From: Sorangium aterium
Lineage (GTDB): Bacteria; Myxococcota_A; Polyangia; Polyangiales; Polyangiaceae
Reading direction: 5' to 3'
DNA: 64,000 nt
NCBI RefSeq assembly: GCF_028368935.1
Contig: NZ_JAQNDK010000005.1
Coordinates: forward strand, 496,001 to 560,000
Made by a program: the position numbers and the translations under genes. Below the pieces are notes generated by a model. It was given only the letters and a program-made list of their open reading frames with translations, did not search any database and was not told the origin of the DNA. The stretch's first letter is position 1; the number at the start of each line of letters is the position of its first letter. Shown here one piece after another: positions 25,061 to 34,252 of this stretch.

Positions 25061-26398
25061 TTAGCGCGAGTCGCGCAGGATGGCACCCGTCCCGATCCAG
25101 GAGTCGGCTCTGCGGGCCGGATAGCTGATGCCGCGCGTGGCGTCCGCCTCGGATCGACCTCGCCTCAGGCGGAACTGCCCGCGCTCACGGCGGCCCGCCG
25201 GCGCCGGCTTCGCGCCGGACGCCGAGGCCTTCTCCGCGCGGTGGAGCGGCGACGCGGGCGCGTCGGTGTCCTCGACCGAGGCCGCGGCCGCTTCCCGGCG
25301 TGCCTGGGGCGCCTCCGGAGAAGCGCTGTCGCGCGCCTGGGTCGCCTCCGTCGCAGCGCCGTCGCGCGGCGAGGGGGCCTCCGTCGCCGCGCCGTCGCGC
25401 GCCTGGGTCGCGACGGGCGCCGTCACGGCGAGCGCCGCAGCGCCGGCCGTCTCGAGCTTCGGGGCAGGCAGGGCGATCTGCGCGGCGGCGGCCGCGACGC
25501 CCTGGGCCACGCCGGGGTGCGCAGCCGGCGCGGCGGCAGGCCTCGCAGGCGCGGCCGCAGGGGCGACCATGCTCAGCACCGAGAGGCCCAGCACGAGCAC
25601 GAGCGCCGCGCTGCCCGCGGCCGCTCCGGCGGCGCCGCGAGAGACGCGGGCGCGCCGCGCGAGCCGCGACCAGGCGCCCGACACGCGCCCGCGCGGCGCC
25701 TGATCCGCGTCGCGCGCGCCGCGCGCCGGCCCGAGCCCGGGCTTCGCGGCGCCGGGCCTCAGCGCCCCGGCGCTCGGGAGCGTGTCGGGCGGGGACGAGG
25801 GGGCCGCCGGGAAACCGGACGGAATGTCAAGAGAAATCGGCTGCGAGGGGCTGTCCTGCCGCAGCACGGTCTCGGTCAGCGGGAACCGGCCGAGGGTGAA
25901 TGCCTCGGCGCGCTCGCCGCGCGCCTTCGCGGGGGCGCCCTGGTGGAAGCGGGGCGCGACGGAGCTGAGGTCGTCCGGCGTCAGCGCGAAGCTGAGCGGG
26001 CCGGTGGACTCAGGCGCCTCACCCACGGCGGAGAGGGCGGACGCCTCGTCGCGCGGGGGCGGCTGGGAAATCGTCCAGCCGAGCGCCTTCACCTCGCCGG
26101 CGGGCGTCCAGCACTCGAGGCCTTCGCGCCAGACGCGCGTGCTGTGGGGGAGCTCCCCCAGCTCCAGCGCGCGCCAGAGCGCGACCGTGCTCATCGCCTC
26201 GAGAAACCCGCCGTGGTCGATGCACCAGGGCTTCGACTCCGTCGGGGCCTCCTCCGCGCCGCCGGCGTGCGACGTGAACGGCATCGTGGGGGCGCTGCAG
26301 AGGCTGCTCAGCTGCCCCTGCCCGCACCCCTCCGCGCCGCCCGACGCCGGCACGCCGTCGCCAAGCCCCTCCACCTTGTACGCTGCGCTCGGGCCCAT
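25061..26398 (-). CDS. GYF-like domain membrane protein
   Basis: A 445-residue protein. Residues about 58-105 form a GYF_2-like domain (WCIDHGGFLEAMSTVALWRA ... VWREGLECWTPAGEV), a peptide-binding module common in myxobacterial regulatory proteins. A Pro/Ser-rich linker, one membrane helix (about 260-282: GSAALVLVLGLSVLSMVA) and an Ala/Glu-rich tail with a 10-residue repeat (ARDGAATEA) follow, then a basic C-terminus. ATG 26398 has GGAGA five bases upstream. It ends 40 bases before the tRNA. The function is unknown; it may be a membrane-anchored adaptor. Confidence 0.75.
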   Translation of the reverse strand: MGPSAAYKVEGLGDGVPASGGAEGCGQGQLSSLCSAPTMPFTSHAGGAEEAPTESKPWCIDHGGFLEAMSTVALWRALELGELPHSTRVWREGLECWTPAGEVKALGWTISQPPPRDEASALSAVGEAPESTGPLSFALTPDDLSSVAPRFHQGAPAKARGERAEAFTLGRFPLTETVLRQDSPSQPISLDIPSGFPAAPSSPPDTLPSAGALRPGAAKPGLGPARGARDADQAPRGRVSGAWSRLARRARVSRGAAGAAAGSAALVLVLGLSVLSMVAPAAAPARPAAAPAAHPGVAQGVAAAAAQIALPAPKLETAGAAALAVTAPVATQARDGAATEAPSPRDGAATEATQARDSASPEAPQARREAAAASVEDTDAPASPLHRAEKASASGAKPAPAGRRERGQFRLRRGRSEADATRGISYPARRADSWIGTGAILRDSR

Positions 26399-26587
26399 CG
26401 CTGTCTCCCTAGCGAGCCGCGGCGGCCCACCCGATGCTGCTTCCGGGTGCACCTCCGCTGCTCTCGTGCGTCGGTAGCGGATGCTGGCGCGGTGGGCCAA
26501 GAAAGGTGCCGGGTGGGGCAGGCGCCCACCAGGCCGGGAGCGCTGCGTCCGGCGGCAGGGCCGCGGGGGGCGCGTCGCGGCCCGACG

Positions 26588-27943
26588 TCAGAGGTCGGTG
26601 TAGTTGTCGGCGAACATCGCGCGCTGGCCGAGGAAGGCGATCTCGAGCATGCCGCCGACGCTCGTGCCCCCGGTCGAGCTACGGACCACGTTGAGCGCTG
26701 GCATCAGCCGGATGAGCCCGCGGTACTCCGTCCCCACCGGCGCGCGCGCCAGCGTCACGTGGACCGGGGCGCGCAGGCTGAGGCGGACATCGGCGGGCGC
26801 CTCGTCGTTGAGCGCGACAGCGACCTTCGCGCCGAGCGCCGCGCGGAACGAGGCGTTCGCCGCCTTGTCGACGAGCCCGGCGTGCGCCGCGATCGTGAGC
26901 TCCTGGCTCTGCACCGGCGCGCCGAGCACCTCCTTCCTGCAGCGCGTGGCAGGGACGAAGGTGGTGGACTGGGTGACCGGATCCACGCCGTGGACGACGT
27001 CGCCCGCGGGCTCGCACCACTCGAGCGTGTCCGTCGACGCGGTCCAGCGCGAGTCGAACTTGATCTGCCCTTCGAGGGTGGGTGCGAGCTTCTTTCCGCC
27101 CTCTCCGACGTAGACCGCCGCCGCGCCGACGCTCCAGGGCACGGCGGTGAGCTCGCGCGGCGCGTAGGTCGGCGGCAGGCTCTGGTCGCGCCGCTCGGGG
27201 CCCGGACCCAGGTAGCTGAACCGGGTGCGGCCGACCGCGCCGCCGACATAGAGGATCAGCGGCGGATACGCCGAGCTGCCCTCCCCCTCGAAGTCGAGGC
27301 GCGCGAACGAGGCGGACAGGCGCAGGGTGCCTGTGGGCGTCTGGGCCGAATCGTCGGTGCCGGAAAGGCCGATCAGCGTGGCCAGCCCGTCCTCGGCCGC
27401 CACCTCGGCCTCGATCACGGCGCTCACATCCCACGCCGTCGGGTCCGTCACCTCACCGAACCCGGCCAGCACGCCGAATCCGACCCGCGCGAGCGCCGCG
27501 CCATCGGAGCTGCCCGTGACCTTGGCCGGAACGAGGTAGACGAGCTCGCGGCCCGTGGCGGCCGGCGAGATGGCCGCGCCCCCGGCTGGCGCGAGCGGCG
27601 CGATGGGGGCGATGGGAGCGCCCGACGCGGCCGGGGCGACCGGCGCAATCGCGCGGCCCGGCTGTGCGGGCGCGGCGGCCGCGCCAGCGCCCGGCATCGG
27701 CGTCGGCGGCATTGGCGTCGGCGCGACAGGTGTGCTCGGCGCGGCAGACGGGACGGGCGCCGTGGGGGCGCTGGCCGCCGTGGGCGCGCCGGGCGTGCTG
27801 GCGGCGGGACGGACGGGCGCCGGGGGCGCTGCGCCCGGCGGCACGGGAGCCGACGGCTGCCCCGCGCCCTGGGCGAGCGCGGGCGCGGCCAGCGTGAGCG
27901 AGAGCAGCGCTGCGGCGCGCTGGAGCAGCAGGGCGCCCCTCAC
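26588..27943 (-). CDS. Secreted envelope protein with Pro/Ala-rich region
   Basis: Not recognised. The 451 residues start with a signal peptide (LLLQRAAALLSLTLAAPALAQ). A long Ala/Pro low-complexity stretch follows (about 25-125; PTPMPPTPMP, APVAPAASGAPIAPIAPLA). The remainder is beta-strand-rich (LILYVGGAVGRTRFSYLG; APVHVTLARAPVGTEYRGLI) with two Cys and ends MFADNYTDL. This could be an outer-membrane or surface beta protein. The GTG start at 27943 overlaps the stop of the upstream small gene (GTGA), so the two are translated together. Confidence 0.7.
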   Translation of the reverse strand: MRGALLLQRAAALLSLTLAAPALAQGAGQPSAPVPPGAAPPAPVRPAASTPGAPTAASAPTAPVPSAAPSTPVAPTPMPPTPMPGAGAAAAPAQPGRAIAPVAPAASGAPIAPIAPLAPAGGAAISPAATGRELVYLVPAKVTGSSDGAALARVGFGVLAGFGEVTDPTAWDVSAVIEAEVAAEDGLATLIGLSGTDDSAQTPTGTLRLSASFARLDFEGEGSSAYPPLILYVGGAVGRTRFSYLGPGPERRDQSLPPTYAPRELTAVPWSVGAAAVYVGEGGKKLAPTLEGQIKFDSRWTASTDTLEWCEPAGDVVHGVDPVTQSTTFVPATRCRKEVLGAPVQSQELTIAAHAGLVDKAANASFRAALGAKVAVALNDEAPADVRLSLRAPVHVTLARAPVGTEYRGLIRLMPALNVVRSSTGGTSVGGMLEIAFLGQRAMFADNYTDL

Positions 27944-28245
27944 GGCGCCACCGTGAAACGGAAGGTCAGGCAGTCGGCGCCGCTCGACGTGTCGAATTCG
28001 GCGCGGGTGCTCTGGTTCGTCTTGGGATCGAAGGCGAAGATCTGGAATTTGCCGCTTCCGTTCCGGACCCTGAAGCGGAACACGTAGTTGCCGGGATCCA
28101 GATCGAACTCGGGGAAGACCGTGTTGCGGATCGAGAACGGCCTCACCCCCGCCGGATCCGCGGTGGGCGCCGGGTCCTCGAACAGATAGCCGACGGCGCT
28201 GAGGTGGTACTCGTCGCTGTGGAGCTTGAGCTTGATCCTCTTCAT
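27940..28245 (-). CDS. Small conserved-looking beta protein
   Basis: Not recognised. The 101-residue protein has alternating hydrophobic strands (KRIKLKLHSDEYHLSAVGYL; GNYVFRFRVRNGSGKFQIFA; CLTFRFTVAP), like a small beta-sandwich. No signal peptide is seen, so it should be cytoplasmic unless carried by its coupled partner. ATG 28245 has AGAGG about 13 bases upstream. It is translationally coupled (GTGA) to the envelope protein gene. Confidence 0.65.
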   Translation of the reverse strand: MKRIKLKLHSDEYHLSAVGYLFEDPAPTADPAGVRPFSIRNTVFPEFDLDPGNYVFRFRVRNGSGKFQIFAFDPKTNQSTRAEFDTSSGADCLTFRFTVAP

Positions 28246-28594
28246 GGTCGAGAGCGATCCTCTCACACGCGCGCGGCACGGTACAGCGCCTGGAAGACGC
28301 GCCACATGGCCGCGATTGGGCTCGCCCGACCGTCCAGGCGGTCGGCTTTCGAGGCGCGGTGAGAGATCGGCGTGGGCGCAGGGCACGGAAGCGGGCGCAA
28401 GCGTCGGTCGCGCGCTCCAGGTCCGCGCTCACCGTCCACGCAACGATTGTCGAGCAGCCCGGACCATTGCTGACAAGCGCAGGTGGGTCATTTCTTGTGA
28501 GCGCCGAAGGATGCCTGAGCGGTAATGTTTTCAACGGGGAATATGCATAGGGGAGCGTAGGGGGCGCTCGGGTATCCGTGATAGTTTTGACTTC
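28246..28594. other. Divergent intergenic region
   Basis: 349 bases separate two divergent genes. A perfect 7-bp hairpin CCGACCG / CGGTCGG (28326-28332, 28339-28345; 6-base loop) is present. Base composition drops between about 28480 and 28560 (TAATGTTTTCAACGGGGAAT), the likely promoter zone of the rightward gene. TTTTGACTT at 28584-28592 lies too close to the ATG to be its -35 box. No gene or RNA is seen. Confidence 0.4.
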
Positions 28595-30151
28595 ATGGTG
28601 GTACCGGTCATCGGGCGGGGCGGTAGCGACGGGCGTGGGCTTCGGCGCCGGCGGGGGGCGTCCGCGAGTTGGTTCCTCGCGGCGGCGCTCGTGACGGTCG
28701 CGTGTGATGGGAGGGTCGTTGGAGGGATCGGCGAAGACGAGAACGGTTCGACATCGAGCGGCGGCGCGGGCGAGGGCAGCGCGCAAGGAAGCGCTGGCGT
28801 CGGTCACGCCGCGGGAACAGGCGGCTCCAGCGCGGAGGTGGGCTCGAGCGGCGCCACGGGCGGCGCGGCCGGCGCCGGTACCTCGGGGGGCCCGGGCGCG
28901 GGAGGTGACGGCCCCGGCGGCGGTTTTCCTTCGGAGGACGGCCCCGGTTACAGCGTCGTGTTCCCCGGAGAGGGCGTCAACGACAGCCTCTATGCGGCGG
29001 CGCTCGACGCACAGGGGCGGCTCGTGGTCGGCGGCGGCGCGGATGGAACCCTCTCGTTGAAGGGCGAAGACCACGCCGGCGCCGTGCTGATGTGGCTCTC
29101 TCCGAGCGGCGAGCTCGTGCAGGCCAGGAGCTTCGGCAGCGCCGCTTACGACACGCAGGTGAACGGGATTGCTCCGCTCGCCGACGGGTCGATCATCGCG
29201 GTCGGCACGTACCGCACCACGGTCGCCATCCGCGGCGAGATCTGGGTGCCCACGAACGAGAACTGGGGCCCCGACATGTTCGTGATGAAGGTCGCGGCGG
29301 ACGGCGAGGTGATCTGGGCGCGGCACTTCGGCGGTATGGGGTACGACGTGGCGGAGAGCGCGGCCGTGGCGCCGAACGGCGATGTGGTCGTCTCGGGCTA
29401 CGCCAACGGTGCGATCGACTTCGGAGGCGGCGTCCACGACGCCGGTGGGGACAACGCCTTCTTGCTGACGCTCGACGCCGACGGCGGTTACGTCACCAGC
29501 CAGGTGTTCTCCCCGAGGAGTGATCTCGACACCTGGCCCATGACGAACGCAACCGGAATGGCGCTCGGCGGGGACGGGACCGTCTGGCTCACGGGATACG
29601 CCGCTCAGTCGTTCGGCTACGGCTCGTACCTGACGCAGGTCTCACCGACTGGGCAGATCTTGACCCGAGAACCTTTCGGTGTTGATGGCTACACGCTGGC
29701 GAACGACATGAGCGGCGTGCGGGGCGGCGGCGCGCTGATCGTCGGTTACATGAACGGGACGGCCGATTTTGGCGGAGGCTCGCGGGACACGCTCGGCTCC
29801 ACGAAGCTCTTCGCGGCGCGCTTCGGCCCCGGCGGCGAGCCGATGTGGAGCTCCGTCTTCGGCGACGGGGCCGACTACTACGCACGAGCCTCCGCCGTCG
29901 CGGCGGACGGTGGCGTGTTCATCACGGGCGGCGCTCACGGCGCTCTGGAGAGCCCGATGCTCGTCCGCCTCGCCGCCGACGGCACGCCGGGCGAACCGGA
30001 GGTCTTCGACGCTCCCGGACGCTTCTTCGCCGTCTGCACGGGAGGAGAACACTCCGTCTACCTCGCCGGCCAGCTCGACGGTCCGGGCGACTTCGGCTTC
30101 GGACCCGTCGGTGGGCAGCGCGAGCTCGTCGTTGTGCGGCTGGTCAGGTAG
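28595..30151 (+). CDS. Beta-propeller (SBBP-type) surface lipoprotein
   Basis: A 518-residue lipoprotein: signal and lipobox SWFLAAALVTVACDG, a Gly/Ser/Ala linker (about 45-115) typical of myxobacterial surface proteins, then about seven repeats of a bladed beta-propeller. These carry signatures such as AALDAQGRLVVGGGADGTLS, FVMKVAADGEVIWARHFGG and LLTLDADGGYVTSQVFS, the SBBP/SdrD-like pattern. Such proteins face outward and probably bind ligands or partners; the ligand is unknown. The start ATG 28595 has no clear ribosome binding site. It converges with the Cys-rich lipoprotein gene 44 bases away. Confidence 0.8.
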   Translation: MVVPVIGRGGSDGRGLRRRRGASASWFLAAALVTVACDGRVVGGIGEDENGSTSSGGAGEGSAQGSAGVGHAAGTGGSSAEVGSSGATGGAAGAGTSGGPGAGGDGPGGGFPSEDGPGYSVVFPGEGVNDSLYAAALDAQGRLVVGGGADGTLSLKGEDHAGAVLMWLSPSGELVQARSFGSAAYDTQVNGIAPLADGSIIAVGTYRTTVAIRGEIWVPTNENWGPDMFVMKVAADGEVIWARHFGGMGYDVAESAAVAPNGDVVVSGYANGAIDFGGGVHDAGGDNAFLLTLDADGGYVTSQVFSPRSDLDTWPMTNATGMALGGDGTVWLTGYAAQSFGYGSYLTQVSPTGQILTREPFGVDGYTLANDMSGVRGGGALIVGYMNGTADFGGGSRDTLGSTKLFAARFGPGGEPMWSSVFGDGADYYARASAVAADGGVFITGGAHGALESPMLVRLAADGTPGEPEVFDAPGRFFAVCTGGEHSVYLAGQLDGPGDFGFGPVGGQRELVVVRLVR

Positions 30152-30195
30152 CCGGCGCCCGCGAATCGAGGGAGGAGCGTGGCGCCTCGAGGCGC

Positions 30196-33039
30196 TCAGC
30201 CGCCGCTGGCGCGCCGCACGGCGACGCCGACGCCGGCGGTGCTGTAGCAGCCGCTCACCGTCCAGGAGATGGTGGTGTTGGAGCTGGCCACGAGATAGCC
30301 GGCCAGCGCGACCATGGTCGTCGGATCGGTCAGGCGCCGGTTCATGGTGGAGGTCGCCGCGGTGGGGCTGATGGTGGCGCCGGTGTTGGCGTTGCGCGCC
30401 GCCATCACCGTGTACACGAACGAGTTGGTCGCGCTGAAGTTGGTGCTGACCCCTCGGGACACCGTGCCGCTGCAGTCCGTCGTGTTGGTGTGGATGCCGG
30501 TCGTGGTGGCGCTCGCGAACGGGTTCGACTGGTGCACGGCCTTCAGCTCCACCACGTTGGCGAAGTACACGCCCCAGGTGTTCGCGTTCGCCATCTGCAC
30601 CACCACGGGCTTGTTGCCGGTGGCGGCCGGAAGCTGGCTGTCCAGGAGGTAGTAGATGTGCGCGGCGGAGTTGTTGTCGGCCTGCCGCGTGTTGAAGAGC
30701 GTCATCGGCGTGCCGTCGTAGGTGACGCTCACCGGCACGAGCGAGTTCTCGGAGGCGACGATCCCGACAAGGACCATGCGATCGTTGTCCCGCGGTGTCT
30801 GCAGGGCGTGGCTCACGTTGATGGTGGGCGCCGAATTCCCGATGGTGCTCAAGGTGCCGGTCGTGCCCGAGTTGACGACGACGATGTCCGGCGAGACGAC
30901 GCAGTTGCCGTTCGAGCAGATGGACCTCGTCCCCGAGCACACGTGGCCGCAGTCGCCGCAGTTGCTGGCGGTGCCGAGCTGGGTCGTGCAGCCGCCGCTG
31001 GGGTCGCCGCAAGCCTTCCAGCCCGGGTCGCAGGTGGGCACGCAGGTGCCGGCCGTGCAGGCGGTGGCGCTCGCGTGCGCCTGGAGGCACTGGGTGTTGC
31101 AGGCGCCGCAGGCGTTGACGTCGCCGGAGACGTCCTTCTCGCAGCCGTTCATGCCGTTGCCGTCGCAGCTGCGCCACAGGCCGCTGCACACCGGGGTGCA
31201 GCCCGACGAGCTGCATTGATTGCTGGCGACGTGGGCGCTGGCCCCGCTCTGGCACACGAGGTTGCAGCCGAGGCAGTTGTTCTCGTCGTCCCACAGGTCG
31301 ATGTTGCAGCCGTTCCTCGGTACCCCGCAGTCGTCGTACTGCGCGCTCGTGCACACCGGGTTGCAGGTGCCGTCGAGGCACAGGTTGCTGGTGGTGTGGA
31401 TTATGTTGCACTGGGTGCCGCAGGCGCCGCAGTTCCCCTCGTCGGTCCTGACGTTGGCCTCGCAGCCGTCGGTCAGCGAGCTGTTGCAGTTGCCGTAGTC
31501 CGCCTTGCAGCCGGCGAAGGAGCACGCGCCGCCCTGGCAGGTCGCGGTGGCGTTCGCGTAGATCGTGTTGCAGTTGACGCCGCCGGCGGCCGCGCAGGCG
31601 CCGCAGTGGGTCTGGTTCGAGTTGACGTTCGTCTCGCAGCCGTTGTCCGGATTGCCGTCGCAGTCGCCCATCCCGCTGTTGCACGTCCGCACCTTGCAGT
31701 CGCCGCCCTCGCACTTGGGGGTGCCGCCGGCGATGGTGCAGGTCTCGCCGCAGGCGCCGCAGTGGCTGAGGCTCGTGTCCGTGTTCGTCTCGCAGCCGTT
31801 GTCGTAGCGGCCGTCGCAGTCGGCGAAGCCCGGCTCGCAGCTGCCGATGGCGCAGCCGGTGGCCGTGCACTTGCCGGTGCCGTTGGCGACCGTGCACAGG
31901 CCGCCGCACGTGCCGCAGTTCTCCGGATCGGCGGCCAGATTCACCTCGCAGCTGTCCTCGGGGTCGCCGTTGCAGTCGCCCCTGCCGGCCGGGCAAATCG
32001 TCTCGCCGCAAACGCCGTCGCGGCACCAGGGCCTGCCGCCTGCCTCGGGCACGCACTCGATGCCGCACCCGCCGCAGTGCAACACGTCACGGGTAGTCGC
32101 CCTCTCACAACCGTCGACGACCTCGCCGTTGCAGTCGGTGAAGCCCGCGTCGCACTCGACCTTGCACTCCGACGCCTCGCAATAGGCGTCGCCGTTCGCG
32201 GCCGGGCACAGCTCGTCGCACCCGCCGCAGTGGCTCGAGTCCGTCGAGGTGTTCACCTCACAGCCGTTCTCGGGATCGCCGTCGCAGTCGGCGTAGGGTG
32301 CTTCGCACGCCTTGACCTTGCAGGCGCCGCCCTGGCACTCGGCGGTCGCGTTCGGCAGCGCGCACTTCAGCCCGCAGCTGCCGCAGTTGTCCGTGTCGGT
32401 GCGGACGTTCACCTCGCATTCGCCCTCGGCCTGGCGATCGCAGTTGGCGTAGCCGTCCGAGCAGGTGGGGCCGCACACCCCGTCGATGCAATCGTCGCTG
32501 AGGCAGTCCTTGCTCGAGCGGCACTTCTTGCCGTCCTGGCAGCCCTCGCAGTCGGCGCCGCAGTCGACGTCGCTCTCGGTGCCGTTGGGCACGCCGTCGG
32601 TGCAGGTCGGCGCGACGCATTGGCCCTCCTGGCACACGCCGCTCTCGCAGTCGCTGGCCCGGTTGCACTTCTGGTCGGTCGCGCACTTCTTGTCGCAGCT
32701 GCCGCCGCAATCGACGTCCGACTCCGAGCCGTCGCGGGCGTCGTTCATGCAGCCCGCTTCCTGGCAGACGCCGTCGATGCACTCGCCCTCGGCGCAGTCG
32801 CGGCTCGCGGCGCAGCCGGAGCCGAGCGGGCATGGATCGCACTCGCCGCCGCAGTTCAGGCCCGTCTCGCCGTCGGACTGCGCGTCGTCCGTGCAGTGCG
32901 CCGGCGGGCCGGATACCGACGCGAACTCGAAGTCCGGCACGCTGCACGAAGCGGCGGCGGCGAAGATCCCCGCCGTCAGCGCGGCGGCCGAGAACGCGCG
33001 GAGCAGCGCGAAGCGACGCAGAAAGCTAGGGGTCGACAT
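30196..33039 (-). CDS. Cys-rich repeat lipoprotein
   Basis: A 947-residue lipoprotein with lipobox FAAAASC near residue 30. After it come three short units of the kind CRSSKDCLSDDCIDGVC, then ten tandem units of about 45-50 residues with the frame C-x5-DCDG-x4-NGCE-x9-HCGGC-x3-C. A C-terminal Cys-poor domain of about 230 residues (from SPDIVVVNSGTTGTLSTIGN) ends VGVAVRRASGG. Dense regular Cys imply many disulfides in a rod-like surface protein. Such Cys-repeat lipoproteins are frequent in Sorangium-like genomes. ATG 33039 is chosen because the signal peptide follows directly; the longer frame starts at 33138. Confidence 0.82.
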   Translation of the reverse strand: MSTPSFLRRFALLRAFSAAALTAGIFAAAASCSVPDFEFASVSGPPAHCTDDAQSDGETGLNCGGECDPCPLGSGCAASRDCAEGECIDGVCQEAGCMNDARDGSESDVDCGGSCDKKCATDQKCNRASDCESGVCQEGQCVAPTCTDGVPNGTESDVDCGADCEGCQDGKKCRSSKDCLSDDCIDGVCGPTCSDGYANCDRQAEGECEVNVRTDTDNCGSCGLKCALPNATAECQGGACKVKACEAPYADCDGDPENGCEVNTSTDSSHCGGCDELCPAANGDAYCEASECKVECDAGFTDCNGEVVDGCERATTRDVLHCGGCGIECVPEAGGRPWCRDGVCGETICPAGRGDCNGDPEDSCEVNLAADPENCGTCGGLCTVANGTGKCTATGCAIGSCEPGFADCDGRYDNGCETNTDTSLSHCGACGETCTIAGGTPKCEGGDCKVRTCNSGMGDCDGNPDNGCETNVNSNQTHCGACAAAGGVNCNTIYANATATCQGGACSFAGCKADYGNCNSSLTDGCEANVRTDEGNCGACGTQCNIIHTTSNLCLDGTCNPVCTSAQYDDCGVPRNGCNIDLWDDENNCLGCNLVCQSGASAHVASNQCSSSGCTPVCSGLWRSCDGNGMNGCEKDVSGDVNACGACNTQCLQAHASATACTAGTCVPTCDPGWKACGDPSGGCTTQLGTASNCGDCGHVCSGTRSICSNGNCVVSPDIVVVNSGTTGTLSTIGNSAPTINVSHALQTPRDNDRMVLVGIVASENSLVPVSVTYDGTPMTLFNTRQADNNSAAHIYYLLDSQLPAATGNKPVVVQMANANTWGVYFANVVELKAVHQSNPFASATTTGIHTNTTDCSGTVSRGVSTNFSATNSFVYTVMAARNANTGATISPTAATSTMNRRLTDPTTMVALAGYLVASSNTTISWTVSGCYSTAGVGVAVRRASGG

Positions 33040-33264
33040 CGAACGACAAAAGTACCATTCGCTGGCGGATTTCGCGGCCATAAAGTGAAAAGACGGCGTC
33101 GGGATCCGCGCGCGAAAGCCCCGCCGGCGCGCGCGCACCTGCGGCCACGACGCGGTGCGGCGTCGCGCTCGGCGAAGGCCGCGCCGCCGCGTTGACGCGC
33201 GCGGCGAAGGCGCGCCGCCACGTTGACAGGAGAGGAGGCGTCAAGTCACCATGGCAAGCGCCGC

Positions 33265-34224
33265 ATGAGGAATTTCCCGCGAATTCTCCGCGTCGCAGCG
33301 GTGCTGCTCCTGCTCGAGGCGCCCGCGCTCGCCCAGGACACCGACGAGCTCAAGCAAGCCCGCGCGCAGTTTCAGCAGGCGACCGAGCTCGAGCAAGCAG
33401 GCAACTGGGCCGCGGCCCTGCAGCGCTTTCGAGAGGTCGGCCAGGTGCGGATGACGCCGCAGGTTCGCTTCCACATCGCCGTGTGCGAGGAGAATCTGGG
33501 GCGGCTCGTGGCCGCGCTCGGTGGCTACGAGCTGGCGCTCGCCGAGGCCGACGTCGTCGGGCCCGAGTTTCGGGCCGAGGTCGATCAGTCGATCGGCCGG
33601 CTGCGCGCCCGGATCCCGAAGCTCGTCATCGTGCGCGGCAAGGGGGCGGCCTCCGCGGCCATTGCGCTCGATGGCATCGCCCTCGGCGGGACGTCCATCG
33701 GCGTCGAGGTGCCGCTCGATCCCGGGCCTCACGCGCTCACCGCGAAGGCTCCCAATTACAGGCCGTTCCAACAGACGGTGGAGCTGAAGGAGGAGGGGGT
33801 GACGCGCGTCGAGGTGACGCTCGAAGCGCTGCCGCAAGAGCTGCTGATCCAGGCGGGCGCCCTGCGGGAGAGGCCGCCTTCCAAGGTGGTGCCGTACGTC
33901 ATCGGGGGCGTCGGCGCCGCGAGCCTGATCGGCTCGGGGGTGCTGTTCGGGCTCCGCCAGGGAGCGCTCCAGGATCTGGAAGACGCCTGCGGTCCGGCCG
34001 GCAAGTCATGCCCTCCGTCCATGCAGTCGCGTTACGACGACCTCAAATTCTATCATTATGGCGCGCAGGTGGCGCTCGGCGTCGGCGTCGTCGCGGTCGG
34101 CACGGCGACCGCAATCTTGCTTCTTCAGAACAGGAAGCCAAAGCAGCCCGAGAAAACCTCGCTCGAGCTCGTGCCCGTCGCGGGCGGATCCGAGATAGGC
34201 GCGAGTCTCTCAGGGACATTCTGA
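33265..34224 (+). CDS. TPR and PEGA domain membrane protein
   Basis: A 319-residue protein with a signal peptide (ILRVAAVLLLLEAPALAQ) and a TPR-like helical repeat region (KQARAQFQQATELEQAGNWA; VRFHIAVCEENLGRLVAALG). A PEGA domain follows (about 130-200; AAIALDGIALGGTSIGVEVP). Two C-terminal membrane helices (VVPYVIGGVGAASLIGSGVL; ALGVGVVAVGTATAILLL) are separated by a loop with a Cys pair. This architecture is a standard myxobacterial companion of Ser/Thr kinases, and one converges on it 28 bases downstream. The AGGAGAGGAGG at 33228-33238 is unusually far from ATG 33265; a 5-codon ATG frame at 33251 overlaps the start. Confidence 0.82.
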   Translation: MRNFPRILRVAAVLLLLEAPALAQDTDELKQARAQFQQATELEQAGNWAAALQRFREVGQVRMTPQVRFHIAVCEENLGRLVAALGGYELALAEADVVGPEFRAEVDQSIGRLRARIPKLVIVRGKGAASAAIALDGIALGGTSIGVEVPLDPGPHALTAKAPNYRPFQQTVELKEEGVTRVEVTLEALPQELLIQAGALRERPPSKVVPYVIGGVGAASLIGSGVLFGLRQGALQDLEDACGPAGKSCPPSMQSRYDDLKFYHYGAQVALGVGVVAVGTATAILLLQNRKPKQPEKTSLELVPVAGGSEIGASLSGTF

Positions 34225-34252
34225 GGGAGTCGAGCTCGTCGAGAGCGGGGCG

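Noticed and set aside
24917-28087. A 1056-codon plus-strand frame crossing the tRNA and three genes
   Set aside because: It covers a tRNA on the other strand and has only Arg/Gly-rich shadow sequence.
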